A stretch of 64,000 nucleotides of DNA from positions 1 to 64,000 of the forward strand of contig UPXS01000006.1 in the NCBI GenBank assembly GCA_900538355.1, read 5' to 3'. Of this stretch, positions 53,782 to 63,376 are shown in pieces. The first letter of the stretch is position 1, and each line of letters starts with the position of its first letter. The position numbers and the translations under genes are program-made. Source of the stretch: an uncultured Veillonella sp. (GTDB lineage: Bacteria > Bacillota > Negativicutes > Veillonellales > Veillonellaceae). The notes under the pieces were generated by a model that was not told the DNA's origin, made no database searches, and saw only the letters and a program-made list of their open reading frames with translations.

Positions 53782-54711
53782 ATGCCATTAGTTACTACTA
53801 CAGAAATGTTCAAAAAAGCCTATGAAGGCGGCTATGCTGTTGGCGCTTTCAATGTAAACAACATGGAAATCGTACAAGGTATCGTAGATGCAGCAAAAGA
53901 GGAACAATCCCCTCTTATCTTGCAAGTATCTGCAGGTGCTCGTAAATATGCTAAACATATTTACCTTGTAAAACTCGTAGAAGCAGCTCTTGAAGACAGC
54001 AATTTACCTATCGCTCTTCACCTTGATCACGGCGATTCCTTTGAAATCTGTAAAGACTGTGTAGATGGTGGTTTTACATCCGTTATGATCGACGCATCTC
54101 ACCATGATTTCGATGAAAACGTAAAAATCACTAAACAAGTTGTTGAATATGCTCACGCTCATGGCGTTGTAGTAGAAGCAGAATTGGGCCGTTTGGCTGG
54201 CGTAGAAGATGATGTAAACGTATCTGATGCAGATGCTCGCTTCACAGATCCAGAACAAGCTGCTGAATTCGTTCATCTTACAGGCGTAGACTCCTTAGCA
54301 ATTGCTATTGGTACTAGCCACGGCGCTTACAAATTCAAAGGCGACCCTTACCTCGACTTCGATCGTTTGAAAAAAGTTGGCGAATTGTTACCTGACTTCC
54401 CAATCGTATTGCATGGCGCATCCTCCGTATTACCTGAATTCGTAGCAAAATGTAACGAATTTGGTGGCAACATTCCTGGTGCACAAGGCGTACCTGAAGA
54501 AATGCTTCGCAAAGCAGCTCAAATGGCAGTTTGCAAAATCAACATCGATACAGACCTTCGTCTTGCTATGACTGCATCCGTACGTGAATACTTGGCTCAA
54601 AACCCATCTGAATTTGACCCTCGTAAATACTTGGGACCTGCTCGTGATGCTATTAAAGGCATGGTAGCTCACAAAATTAAAAATGTATTGGGTTCTTCCA
54701 ACAAACTATAA
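53782..54711 (+). CDS. fba: Class II fructose-bisphosphate aldolase
   Basis: This zinc-dependent aldolase of glycolysis and gluconeogenesis splits or forms fructose 1,6-bisphosphate; lactate-using Veillonella needs it for gluconeogenesis. The 309 residues include GAFNVNNMEIVQ, the metal and catalytic HLDHGDS, MIDASHHDFDENV, VEAELGRLAG, GTSHGAYKF and LHGASS. AAGGAGG before the ATG at 53782 decides the start. Codon choice is strongly biased, as expected for an abundant protein. The flippase gene begins three bases after its stop. Confidence 0.95.
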   Translation: MPLVTTTEMFKKAYEGGYAVGAFNVNNMEIVQGIVDAAKEEQSPLILQVSAGARKYAKHIYLVKLVEAALEDSNLPIALHLDHGDSFEICKDCVDGGFTSVMIDASHHDFDENVKITKQVVEYAHAHGVVVEAELGRLAGVEDDVNVSDADARFTDPEQAAEFVHLTGVDSLAIAIGTSHGAYKFKGDPYLDFDRLKKVGELLPDFPIVLHGASSVLPEFVAKCNEFGGNIPGAQGVPEEMLRKAAQMAVCKINIDTDLRLAMTASVREYLAQNPSEFDPRKYLGPARDAIKGMVAHKIKNVLGSSNKL

Positions 54712-54714
54712 TCA

Positions 54715-56271
54715 ATGGCTAGTGGATTTTTAAAAGGAACCTTAATCTTAACCATTGCCGGTTTCGTAGTGAAAGCCATCGGTAGTATTAACTGGATTCT
54801 TCTATCCCGCATCTTGGGTGGTGAAGGCATCGGTATCTACCAGATGGCCTTTCCTATCTATTTGTTACTATTACAAATTTCGAGCGCAGGTGTGCCGATT
54901 GCCATCTCTATTTTGACGGCAGAACGATTAGCCTTACACGACTTTGGTGGTGCTAAGAGAGTATTCAATATATCTTTTACAATGTTAACCATTACAGGCT
55001 TTATCGCCAGCCTCGCCATGTATTTTGGTGCAGATTGGTTGATCTCTAGTGGTCTCATTGCTGAAAGCCGTGCCTACTACTCTATCATCGCGCTCGCTCC
55101 GGCAGTATTCTTTGTAACGTGGATTTCCTGCTTCCGCGGGTATATCCAAGGCTATGAAATGATGACGCCAACGGCAGTCAGCCAAATCGTAGAGCAACTG
55201 TTACGTGTTATCGTCATGCTCGGTGCCGCAGCTATTTTGTTGCCTTACGGTTTACCAGCTGCTGCAGGCGGTGCTAGCTTAGGTGCTGGCGTAGGTGCCT
55301 TTGGTGCATTCCTTGTGCTCTTGTACTATTACTATAAATTGCCTAAGGCAAGTAGTACTGGTGAAAGCTACGATGGTCCTCGTGAATCAGCTAAAGAAAT
55401 TTTGTCACGACTCTTAACATTGTCCATTCCAATTTCTCTAGCAAGTATCATGTTGCCGTTAACAGCCAATCTCGATTTGCTCATCGTACCACGTCGTCTC
55501 TTAGATGCTGGTTTCCCGATGAACGAGGTAACAGAACTGTTCGGTTATCTTACAGGTATGGCGGTACCGCTCATCAACTTGGCTACCATCATTACAGCAG
55601 CCCTTGCAACAAGCATTGTACCAGCTATTTCTCATGCCTATGCAAAACGCGATCATGAAGGTATTTATGACCGCACTGCAGGGTCTATGCGACTAACATT
55701 CATGGCAACTGTACCATTTACAGTGCTATTGTATGTACTTGCTGCTCCAACAGTTACCTTGATTTATAATGCACCTAAGGCAGAATTAGCTACGCAAATC
55801 ACTGCGTTCTCTATCTTCTTCCTCGGTGTACACCAAGTAACAACTGGTATCTTACAAGGTCTTAACAAGCCACGTATTCCTGTAATTAATATGGGTATTG
55901 CCCTAGTTATCAAGGTCATCCTTAACTGGACATTAACGGCTATCCCATGGCTTGGTATCGGTGGTGCTGCGTGGGCAACCGTTGCTGATATTGGCTTTGC
56001 AGCGTTACTCAACCTGATTTACATCAAAAAATACACAGGCTACTTCCTCGATATTTCTCTACTTTGGAAAAACGTGGTCAGTGCCGGTGTTATGGGTATA
56101 CTCATCTTTATGAGTTACCACTATTTAACAGATATCTTACCAATGTGGGCTAACTTTATACTCACTGGTATCGAAGGCTTATTACTCTACGTTATTATCA
56201 TGGTTCTTTTAAAAGGACTTAATAAAAATGATGGTGCAAGCATGCCACTCATCGGTAGATTCTTTAGATAA
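54715..56271 (+). CDS. MOP-family flippase (MurJ/SpoVB-like)
   Basis: A 518-residue membrane protein with about 14 helices of the MVF/polysaccharide-exporter superfamily. It begins FLKGTLILTIAGFVVKAIGSINWILLSRILG and contains GEGIGIYQMAFPIY and SCFRGYIQGYEMMTPTAVSQIVEQLLRV, a pattern typical of SpoVB/YtgP (MurJ-type) proteins of Firmicutes. Lipid II or another undecaprenyl-linked glycan is a likely substrate. It follows fba by three bases with no clear ribosome site, so translation is probably coupled to fba. Confidence 0.88.
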   Translation: MASGFLKGTLILTIAGFVVKAIGSINWILLSRILGGEGIGIYQMAFPIYLLLLQISSAGVPIAISILTAERLALHDFGGAKRVFNISFTMLTITGFIASLAMYFGADWLISSGLIAESRAYYSIIALAPAVFFVTWISCFRGYIQGYEMMTPTAVSQIVEQLLRVIVMLGAAAILLPYGLPAAAGGASLGAGVGAFGAFLVLLYYYYKLPKASSTGESYDGPRESAKEILSRLLTLSIPISLASIMLPLTANLDLLIVPRRLLDAGFPMNEVTELFGYLTGMAVPLINLATIITAALATSIVPAISHAYAKRDHEGIYDRTAGSMRLTFMATVPFTVLLYVLAAPTVTLIYNAPKAELATQITAFSIFFLGVHQVTTGILQGLNKPRIPVINMGIALVIKVILNWTLTAIPWLGIGGAAWATVADIGFAALLNLIYIKKYTGYFLDISLLWKNVVSAGVMGILIFMSYHYLTDILPMWANFILTGIEGLLLYVIIMVLLKGLNKNDGASMPLIGRFFR

Positions 56272-56279
56272 GCATAACA

Positions 56280-56313
56280 AAAGAGGTTTAACACTCAAGT
56301 GTTAAACCTCTTT
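56280..56313. terminator. Bidirectional terminator between convergent genes
   Basis: A near-perfect 16-bp stem (56280-56295 / 56298-56313) has T runs on both strands and a very tight loop. It ends the fba-flippase transcript (plus) and the secreted-protein gene at 56351 (minus). Confidence 0.9.
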
Positions 56314-56350
56314 TTTACGCTACTAACTTCAGGCTATCTTTTTTATTGTA

Positions 56351-57736
56351 TTACTTCTTATCATTATGTGCTTTTTTATCTTTCACAATATCTCTAATAG
56401 TAGGACTTGTTTGTAGTACATCTAACATTATAGGCGAAATACCTATACCCACAAAAGCCTTATCATTCCACGCTTTGCTATGTTTAGCACCTACATATTG
56501 AATCACATCTCGCAATTTATAATTACTTACATGAACATCATGAGGTTTATATAAATAATACGTATAAAGATACTGATCATCATATAACACCATTCCTAAA
56601 AGAGTTCCTTTATCTTTGGTAACTTCAAAGTATAATGCTGGAACGCCATTATTCCAAACTGTGGCATACTGTAATCGTTTATGACCTTGTAAACCTTGTT
56701 TTTTAACAACAGACCGTAAGTAGCTATATAAAATATTTTGTTTTTCAACACTAGCACCTTTTATAAATGGTTGCTTACCAAGTACAGCTTTAATACGTCC
56801 AGACATATAAATATCATATTCAGCTGGACCTATAACCTCATGTTCCTTGAATTTACTATTTTTTAATACCCTAAATGTATAAGGTCCTAAATGAACTGGA
56901 TCAGTATATGCTAACACATCACTAGCTGGCTTAATAGAAGGTAAAACAAAATTAGCCAAAGGTCCCATTGTATCTGAAATGGAACGTTGAGTATCATCTT
57001 TAATATAATTTTTTATAATATCTTTATTAAGGGATTGACCAATATGATAAGAAAGATTAGGTGTTTTCGGTAATGTAAAATTGATTGTCCCCACAACCAA
57101 ATGATCATCAAAGCCGATTACATCCCATGTTGCTTTTTCAAGTCCAGGATATGTAAATACATCGCCATCTACAAATCGAACCGAATCTTTTCTCTTTTCT
57201 AATCTCTCATTCAAGGTATTCTGTAAAAGAGATTTATTTAAATCAGTATATTCTATATTTGTATCTTCCCATTTAGAGCCTTTAGGCTGTTGTCTTGTTT
57301 CATATCTAAAATCAGATACGGCGCTAATAGTTCCTCCAACACTCTTAATAGTAGACTTATCCATATGTTTAGGATCAATAGACCAACCTACTATACTTTC
57401 TTTCGAGCCTGTAAATTTAATATCAGCCCCATTATCTGTAATAATATATACAGTCCTAGAATGATGGATTGCTCTAGTCAATTCTTGTACAGAATAAATA
57501 TCATCATCTAATTTTTTATTATCATAATTTGGCTCATGTTGTGCCCATTTTTTAACTTCAGACTCTTGGTAGTCATCAACCTTCTTAGCAAATTCTCCTT
57601 GAATCCGATATTCTTGGTAAGCTTCTTTCGCAATATCTGGACGAGCTCCAGGGATATTAACATCAATGGCCTGAGATATTCCTATAGCCCCCATAAAGCC
57701 AATACAACTCAACAATAACAAACGTCTTAACTTCAT
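56351..57736 (-). CDS. Secreted protein of unknown function, 461 residues
   Basis: A signal peptide (MKLRRLLLLSCIGFMGAIGISQA) precedes a long soluble domain rich in Lys, Tyr and Asp. I recognise no family. Notable segments are VYIITDNGADIKFTGSKES, TYPGLEKATWDVIGFDDHLVVGTINF and YATVWNNGVPALYFEVTKDKGTLLGMVLYD. The last two suggest beta-sandwich repeats. There is no lipobox, anchor or LPXTG motif, so it is probably periplasmic or secreted. AAGGAGAG precedes the ATG. It is flanked by convergent and same-strand terminators and so stands alone. Confidence 0.75.
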   Translation of the reverse strand: MKLRRLLLLSCIGFMGAIGISQAIDVNIPGARPDIAKEAYQEYRIQGEFAKKVDDYQESEVKKWAQHEPNYDNKKLDDDIYSVQELTRAIHHSRTVYIITDNGADIKFTGSKESIVGWSIDPKHMDKSTIKSVGGTISAVSDFRYETRQQPKGSKWEDTNIEYTDLNKSLLQNTLNERLEKRKDSVRFVDGDVFTYPGLEKATWDVIGFDDHLVVGTINFTLPKTPNLSYHIGQSLNKDIIKNYIKDDTQRSISDTMGPLANFVLPSIKPASDVLAYTDPVHLGPYTFRVLKNSKFKEHEVIGPAEYDIYMSGRIKAVLGKQPFIKGASVEKQNILYSYLRSVVKKQGLQGHKRLQYATVWNNGVPALYFEVTKDKGTLLGMVLYDDQYLYTYYLYKPHDVHVSNYKLRDVIQYVGAKHSKAWNDKAFVGIGISPIMLDVLQTSPTIRDIVKDKKAHNDKK

Positions 57737-57831
57737 ATCTCTCTCCTTAAATACATATATTTATTTATAATTTTAACACTTATTTTATATTTCATCAATT
57801 TTACTTGTATAGAAAAAAATATAGGCAAAGA

Positions 57832-57861
57832 AAAAGGTCTGACTATACAGTCAGACCTTTT
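57832..57861 (-). terminator. Terminator of the AEC transporter gene
   Basis: A perfect 13-bp stem (57832-57844 / 57849-57861) with a 4-base loop is followed on the minus strand by TTTTTCTTT. It is just after the stop codon at 57864. Confidence 0.9.
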
Positions 57862-57863
57862 GT

Positions 57864-58901
57864 TTATGCTGTTATTCCTATCATTGTAAGTATTTCCATA
57901 ATAATTGGTATAACTACGGCAAAGAGTATGGTACTAATCATTACAAGGCCTGTAGCAAAAGGTAAATCAGATTTTGCTTCGTTTGCCACAATTGGCAATA
58001 CGGCAATAACAGGTCCTGCCGATTGTGCTACAAAGGTTATGATCGCAATAGGTTCTAGAACTATGCCTGCACCATATTGTAGTGCCATAATGACACAGAA
58101 CATAATAATTGGAGAGATAACAAATCGTCCTATGATACCACCAATAGAATCCTTATTGAGGCTCATACTCTTAAGTCCCGCATCATGAAGTACAATACCA
58201 ATATAAATCAAGGATAATGGGGTTACCATATCTCCTAAGTAATTCAATGTAGTATGTAAAATTGGTGCTAAAGGAATTTCAAAGAATAAGAATATCAAGG
58301 CTACAAAGAAGCCTAGTAATGGTGGAGGTAATAACTTCTTCAAATCAAATTTAAACTGTTTCCGCTTTGTTTCTGTAGCTACTTTGCTATTATTTATACC
58401 ATCAGCTTTGTTATTATTGAAACCTAATTCGGCATTGGGCAGTGGATCTAGTTCTATAAGGAATACCCCTACCATCCATACGGAAATAGTGTTACCGATA
58501 TAATATAACAAGAAATATGGTAGTGCATCTTGACCAAAGAGTGCAATTTGCACTGGCAATCCAATGAACAAGCAGTTATCATTAACTACCATATTGATAA
58601 AAATGCCACGCCTACCTCGAGGTACTTTTAGTACTTTCATCATGATGAAAGCAACGATATAGGTAATTACATAGGTTAATGTAACAGCTAGCATCCCATA
58701 TCGTAAGTCCCATAAATCCGATGTATGTAGATGATGTAATACAGATATGAAAACACCGGCTGGTAAGGCAACAGACATGATAAATCTAGATAGATTACCA
58801 CTAAATATAGGGTGAAACATCCCTCGCCCTTTTAATATATATCCCAACGATATAAGCAGTACAATTGGTATAATGCTCTGTAAGGATGTAAGAAAGACCA
58901 T
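57864..58901 (-). CDS. AEC family transporter
   Basis: The 345-residue membrane protein has about ten helices in two halves joined by a hydrophilic loop (near residues 152-185). Family signs are IIPIVLLISLGYILKGRGMF at the N-terminus, FIMSVALPAGVFISVL, and VVNDNCLFIGLPVQIALFG, the conserved polar motif of the auxin-efflux-carrier/malate permease group. Bacterial members carry organic acids such as malate or malonate; the substrate is not readable here. CGGGAGG precedes the ATG. It has its own terminator. Confidence 0.9.
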   Translation of the reverse strand: MVFLTSLQSIIPIVLLISLGYILKGRGMFHPIFSGNLSRFIMSVALPAGVFISVLHHLHTSDLWDLRYGMLAVTLTYVITYIVAFIMMKVLKVPRGRRGIFINMVVNDNCLFIGLPVQIALFGQDALPYFLLYYIGNTISVWMVGVFLIELDPLPNAELGFNNNKADGINNSKVATETKRKQFKFDLKKLLPPPLLGFFVALIFLFFEIPLAPILHTTLNYLGDMVTPLSLIYIGIVLHDAGLKSMSLNKDSIGGIIGRFVISPIIMFCVIMALQYGAGIVLEPIAIITFVAQSAGPVIAVLPIVANEAKSDLPFATGLVMISTILFAVVIPIIMEILTMIGITA

Positions 58902-59139
58902 AGTAAACCTCCCGTACAGTTTATTCGTAATCTATCATACCATGTTTTTACCAAAACAGATACGAATATAATTATTCCTATAAGAGTAATATGAATTCCA
59001 AAAAATGTAACAATGTTAACATATTTTAGAATGTATAAGTTTTATAATTAATTGCAATAGTAGTATTATTTATTCACGAATATTTGATATACTTAAACTA
59101 TACTAATTGTACAAATTTTTACACATATGAGGTGATATT

Positions 59140-59880
59140 ATGACAAAACCATTCATTGGTGTATCGGGCAATATCTTACGGGATACTAGTGGGGCTTACG
59201 TAGATTTATTGCGTTCCTACGTAAATCAAGACTATCCACGTTCTATTGAGGAAGCTGGTGGCATTCCAGTAATTATTCCATTCACTAAAAATCTTGACGT
59301 GGCTCGCGAAACAGTAGCAAAACTAGATGCCCTATTATTATCTGGTGGCCATGATGTATCTCCCCTAAATTACGGTGAGGAACCATTACAAGGCTTGGGC
59401 GACGTATTTCCAGAACGAGATCAATTCGATTTTGCATTACTGAAAGCAGCGGAAGAAAAACAAATTCCTATCTTTTGTATCTGCCGAGGCATTCAAATTT
59501 TAAATGTATATCGTGGTGGCACTCTATACCAAGATTTGAAGTATGACGAAAACTGTACGATTAAACATTCACAAAACCAAACACCTTCTCTTGGGACTCA
59601 TACAGTAGACATTGAGTTTGAATCAAAATTAGCTAGTGCAATTGGCCGCTCTACATGGATTACAAATTCTCATCATCATCAAACAGTAAAGCATGTTGGT
59701 AAAGGTTTACAAGTAGTAGCTAGAGCTAAGGATGGTACTGTAGAGGCATTAGAGGACTCCTCCTATCCTTGGTTAGTAGCCTGCCAATTCCATCCGGAAA
59801 TGATGTCTGAAACAGATGACAATGCAAAACGTTTATTTGCTTCTTTTGTAAAAGCAGCTCGAGACAATAAAACTAAATAG
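59140..59880 (+). CDS. Gamma-glutamyl-GABA hydrolase family protein
   Basis: A class I glutamine-amidotransferase-fold hydrolase (peptidase C26, PuuD-like) of 246 residues. The nucleophile lies in FCICRGIQILNVYRGGTLYQD (CRGIQ), and the catalytic His-Glu pair is in CQFHPEM. LLLSGGHDVSPLNYGEEP is the typical substrate loop. Members hydrolyse gamma-glutamyl amides such as gamma-glutamyl-GABA. GAGGTGATATT precedes the ATG. It lies 15 bases before an amino acid permease, so uptake and hydrolysis may be coupled. Confidence 0.9.
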   Translation: MTKPFIGVSGNILRDTSGAYVDLLRSYVNQDYPRSIEEAGGIPVIIPFTKNLDVARETVAKLDALLLSGGHDVSPLNYGEEPLQGLGDVFPERDQFDFALLKAAEEKQIPIFCICRGIQILNVYRGGTLYQDLKYDENCTIKHSQNQTPSLGTHTVDIEFESKLASAIGRSTWITNSHHHQTVKHVGKGLQVVARAKDGTVEALEDSSYPWLVACQFHPEMMSETDDNAKRLFASFVKAARDNKTK

Positions 59881-59895
59881 TAGGAAGGTTTTAGT

Positions 59896-61203
59896 ATGAA
59901 AGAAACAGGAAAATTTGGCTTTTGGAGTATTGTACTCCTAGGCATCAATGGTATTGTAGGGACCGGTATTTTCCTACTACCAAACAAAGCGTATTCTATC
60001 ATTGGTTCAGCTAGTTTAGGCGTCCTGCTATTTGACGCCGTTATTGCAGGCTGTATCGCCCTTTGCTTTGCAGAGGCAGCTAGCCTATTTACACGTAATG
60101 GTGGCCCTTATCTATATGCAAAACATGCATTAGGTGACTTTTGGGCCTTCGAAGTAGGCGTTCTTAAATGGATTGTAACCGTTATTGCCTGGGCGGCCAT
60201 GGCCGTTGGCTTTGCTACAGCACTAGGTGCTGCCGTACCAGCGTTAAGTGGTGATTTTGCAAAGGATGTCATTTCATTTATCTTGATTGTAGGTCTTACC
60301 ATTGTAAACATCTTTGGTGTTAACGTATCTAAATTCGTTAATAACTTAATTACCATTTCTAAGCTGGTCCCTCTTGCTCTATTCATTGCGATTGGTATCT
60401 TCTTCATTAATGGAGCTAACTTTACACCAGTCTTCCCTCAAGACGTATATGTAGATGGATCATTTGCTCAAGCCGCGGTTCTTCTATTCTTTGCCTATAC
60501 AGGGTTTGAAGTTATTGCCATTGCTGCAGAGGATATGAAAAATCCTAAGAAGAATTTACCACGTGCTATTATCATGTGTATGCTTCTCGTATCCGTTCTA
60601 TACATGGCAATCCTTGCCGTGTCCATTGGTGTACTTGGTACAGATTTAGCAAATACTAAGGCTCCAGTACAAGATGCATTCAATGTAATCGTTGGTCCTG
60701 TTGGCATGTATATCGTATTAGTAGGTACCTTAATCTCTATGGGCGGCATCAACTTTGCTGAAGCTTACTATGCACCTCGTGTAGCTACATCCATGGCCGA
60801 AGATGGCATGTTACCAAGTGCTTTGGCAAAACGCAATCGTTACAACGCACCATATGTAGCAGCTATTGTTACTGCCATTGCCAGTGTATTACTTGCATGG
60901 TCTGGTTCCTTTACTACACTAGCAGCTATCAGTGCGGTATCTCGTTTTACACAATACCTACCAACATGTTTGGCTGTTATTATCTTCCGTCGTAAATGGG
61001 CAGACAAAGCTCGATCCTACACAATCCCTGGGGGCTATTTAATCCCAGTCATCGCTATCGGCACATCCCTATGGATGCTCGCCCAAGCTCAAACTAATCA
61101 ATTACTTTGGGGTCTAGGCGGCTGCATCATAATCTTGCCGTTCTACTACTCCTACTGGAAAAAGAAAAAAGCTGGTCTCATTAAGGACCATGATGAAATG
61201 TAA
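59896..61203 (+). CDS. APC-family amino acid permease
   Basis: A 435-residue permease with about 12 helices. It begins FWSIVLLGINGIVGTGIFLLPNKAY, the helix-1 GxxGxGIF substrate motif of the APC superfamily. FAYTGFEVIAIAAEDMKNPKKNLPRAI is the conserved helix 6 to loop region (short: GFE...NPKKNLPRAI). Substrate is probably an amino acid or a gamma-glutamyl compound, given the hydrolase upstream. GGAAGG precedes the ATG. No simple terminator follows; repeat array 2 begins at once. Confidence 0.9.
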   Translation: MKETGKFGFWSIVLLGINGIVGTGIFLLPNKAYSIIGSASLGVLLFDAVIAGCIALCFAEAASLFTRNGGPYLYAKHALGDFWAFEVGVLKWIVTVIAWAAMAVGFATALGAAVPALSGDFAKDVISFILIVGLTIVNIFGVNVSKFVNNLITISKLVPLALFIAIGIFFINGANFTPVFPQDVYVDGSFAQAAVLLFFAYTGFEVIAIAAEDMKNPKKNLPRAIIMCMLLVSVLYMAILAVSIGVLGTDLANTKAPVQDAFNVIVGPVGMYIVLVGTLISMGGINFAEAYYAPRVATSMAEDGMLPSALAKRNRYNAPYVAAIVTAIASVLLAWSGSFTTLAAISAVSRFTQYLPTCLAVIIFRRKWADKARSYTIPGGYLIPVIAIGTSLWMLAQAQTNQLLWGLGGCIIILPFYYSYWKKKKAGLIKDHDEM

Positions 61204-61530
61204 ATACTACCAGTTAAAAATAATTATTTCTAATTAAATTTAAAACTACCAGTTGTCATGTTGTTTTGTAAACCGATTTTCAATAACAGGAGATCGATCT
61301 ACTACAACGTGAACTTAACTGGTAGTTTTTTACATTTCTAGACTAAATATAATACTTTTAACTGGTAGTATCTCATTAATCATATATAGTTGGACTAAAC
61401 ATAATTCTTTTAACTGGTAGTATCTCATTAATCATATGTAGTTAGACTAAACATAATAGTTTTAGCTGGTGGTATCTCGCTAACCATATATATTTAGACT
61501 AAGTATAGTACATTTTACTGATAGAGTTAA
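61204..61530. repeat. Intergenic repeat array 2 (same core as array 1)
   Basis: Two inverted copies of the core (ACTACCAGTT, near 61207 and 61246) are followed by forward copies of TTTTAACTGGTAGTATCT at 61356, 61408 and 61460 (52-base period). A partial copy lies at about 61315 and a degenerate one at 61513. Copies 1-2 have near-identical spacers containing CATTAATCATAT and GGACTAAACATAA. AAAACTACCAGTT (61242-61254) pairs with AACTGGTAGTTTT (near 61316-61328), so a long imperfect hairpin with a T-rich end is possible. No gene is supported between the two convergent genes. Confidence 0.85.
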
Positions 61531-62370
61531 TTAAAATAAATCTTCTTCAGTAGTTGTTGTCTTGGTTAGTTCTTCTTCAATATAGCCAACTTCATCAGTA
61601 GCTTCGTCTTCGTCGCGTGTGTCGATATAGATACTAATAAGCGCTAGTGCGCCTTCTTCATTGAGGGTTGCAATGGCACTCATAGGACCATAGGTTAAAA
61701 TAAGGCCATCTTCTTCATCGCGAATGATATGAGGTACCGCATCAAAGTGTTGGTTCATGAGCTGATCAAAGTAATCTTCTACATCAAGGCCACTTTCAAG
61801 GGTGATGGATTCAGCATCGCCTTTTTGGAATACAACACGTGTGTCTTCATCTATATATTGGTAAAAATCATCTACATCAACATTCCCGGTTTCAAGCCAC
61901 ATGCTGAGGGCTGTAATCCAATCTTTCACAGTAGTTGGTGCAGAAATAAAAGCATACTCGCTTTCATCATCGCCAAAACGAAGATCATCATACTCAATAC
62001 TATAGTTTTCCTGACTAGAAACAATGCGGTCTACAAGGCCTTCATCATTTACATCTACAAAAATCATATACACATAGTTATCGCCGCTTTCATAAGAAAC
62101 AGTCAAACCATGACGGCCCTCATGGAATAGCGCATCCTCCTCATACACATCGGTAATATGCATCACCTTGCACGTAACAGGCACATTATCAGCCTTAATA
62201 GACTCAGTCATAGAGGATAAAAACTCAATACTTTCATTACGATTGCGGCCAATAATACCACGCCCTATGGACATGTACTCGCAATCCTCGGCTAGAATAT
62301 TTTCAATGCCGTGAATATCTGCGGATTCGAGAATAGATTTTATCAATAAAAGAGCTTGTATTTCAGTCAT
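61531..62370 (-). CDS. Acidic hypothetical protein, possibly NTF2-like
   Basis: This 279-residue protein is very acidic and lacks a signal peptide or membrane segment. It appears to have two similar halves. The first (about 1-130) starts with helices and has LAEDCEYMSIGRGIIGRN, HGLTVSYESGDNYVYMIFVDVNDEG and a final strand. The second (about 150-255) has TALSMWLETGNVDVDDF, VVFQKGDAES and ALISIYID. Such halves resemble NTF2/SnoaL-like cones, but this is a guess. Its C-terminus is Asp/Glu/Thr-rich. AGGAGG precedes the ATG. Confidence 0.7.
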   Translation of the reverse strand: MTEIQALLLIKSILESADIHGIENILAEDCEYMSIGRGIIGRNRNESIEFLSSMTESIKADNVPVTCKVMHITDVYEEDALFHEGRHGLTVSYESGDNYVYMIFVDVNDEGLVDRIVSSQENYSIEYDDLRFGDDESEYAFISAPTTVKDWITALSMWLETGNVDVDDFYQYIDEDTRVVFQKGDAESITLESGLDVEDYFDQLMNQHFDAVPHIIRDEEDGLILTYGPMSAIATLNEEGALALISIYIDTRDEDEATDEVGYIEEELTKTTTTEEDLF

Positions 62371-62445
62371 ACTACGCCTCCTATACGCTGTAATTAATAC
62401 TGCTATTATTGTAACACAATTATAGTAACAAATACGGCTATTCTC

Positions 62446-62473
62446 TTGATTTTCTCCATATTTATCATATACT
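62446..62473 (+). promoter_or_regulatory. Promoter of the HAD phosphatase gene
   Basis: TTGATT (62446-62451), 16 bases and TATACT (62468-62473) lie about 37 bases before the ATG at 62510. A GGAGG site follows at about 62501. Confidence 0.5.
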
Positions 62474-62509
62474 TATAAAGTACATATTGATTTAACATCG
62501 GAGGTCCCC

Positions 62510-63169
62510 ATGAAATATACAACCATCGTTTTTGATTGCGACGGCACATTGCTCGATACGGCTACAGATTTAGCGAATGCTGTAAATCATGTACTACGTA
62601 CACATAACTTCCCTGAAAAGTCTCTAGCAGAGGTAAAAGCAGCACTTGGTAATGCAGTAACGTACTTGATGCGTCAATGTTTACCAAGTTCTGTGGCAGA
62701 TAACGAATTAGCTCCATACATTGAGGAATTCAAAGCTTATTATGGTGAGCACTTAAAAGATACAACAGCTCCTTACCCAGGCATTCTAGATATGCTTGAT
62801 GTATTGCGTGACCAAGGTTATAAATTAGCCATTGTATCTAATAAAATTCAAGAAGGCGTTACACCTTTAAATAAAGAATATTTTGGCGATCGCTTACCTG
62901 TTGCTATTGGTGAAAGACCAGGATTACAACGTAAACCAGCACCAGACATGGTACTCCAAGCATTAAAAGAGTTAAACTCTACTCCTGAAGAATCTATCTA
63001 TGTTGGTGACTCTGAAGTTGACGTTGCTACTGCAGAAAACTCCGACCTACTCTGTATCGGTGTTACCTGGGGCTTTAGAGAAGAATCTCTCCACCAAGAA
63101 TTAGGCGTAACACACATTGCTCGTAAAGCAGAAGATATTCTAAGCATTGTGGAAAACTTAAATAAATAA
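62510..63169 (+). CDS. gph: HAD-family phosphatase (phosphoglycolate phosphatase-like)
   Basis: A 219-residue haloacid dehalogenase hydrolase. Motif I is FDCDGTLLDTATDL (Asp9 and Asp11), motif II is IVSNK, motif III lies in QRKPAPDMV, and motif IV is YVGDSEVDVATAENS. The helical cap at about 15-85 makes it subfamily IA, close to Gph/PgpB-type phosphoglycolate phosphatases, but the real substrate may differ. GGAGG precedes the ATG. It has its own promoter. Confidence 0.88.
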   Translation: MKYTTIVFDCDGTLLDTATDLANAVNHVLRTHNFPEKSLAEVKAALGNAVTYLMRQCLPSSVADNELAPYIEEFKAYYGEHLKDTTAPYPGILDMLDVLRDQGYKLAIVSNKIQEGVTPLNKEYFGDRLPVAIGERPGLQRKPAPDMVLQALKELNSTPEESIYVGDSEVDVATAENSDLLCIGVTWGFREESLHQELGVTHIARKAEDILSIVENLNK

Positions 63170-63179
63170 CATCCTAAAT

Positions 63180-63376
63180 TATAATCATTAATCTATAACA
63201 AATTCATATAAAATAAACGATTTACTTCTTAGTTACATTTATGAGGCAGTACTTTCACATGGACACGCCGTCAATTCGATAGTTAGTGTATTGAACTTAA
63301 GGCCTATAAATGGGTCCAGTTTTAGCTAATCTTATAGAGATTGGCGGTGATGTTTCCATCAACTGAATCATTAGTA
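63180..63376. other. Unexplained intergenic stretch
   Basis: The segment from about 63235 to 63365 is less AT-rich than neighbouring intergenic DNA and contains TGGACAC and TGGGTCCA. Every frame is interrupted by stops. It may be a relic of a gene or of a mobile element end. I see no structured RNA. Confidence 0.3.
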
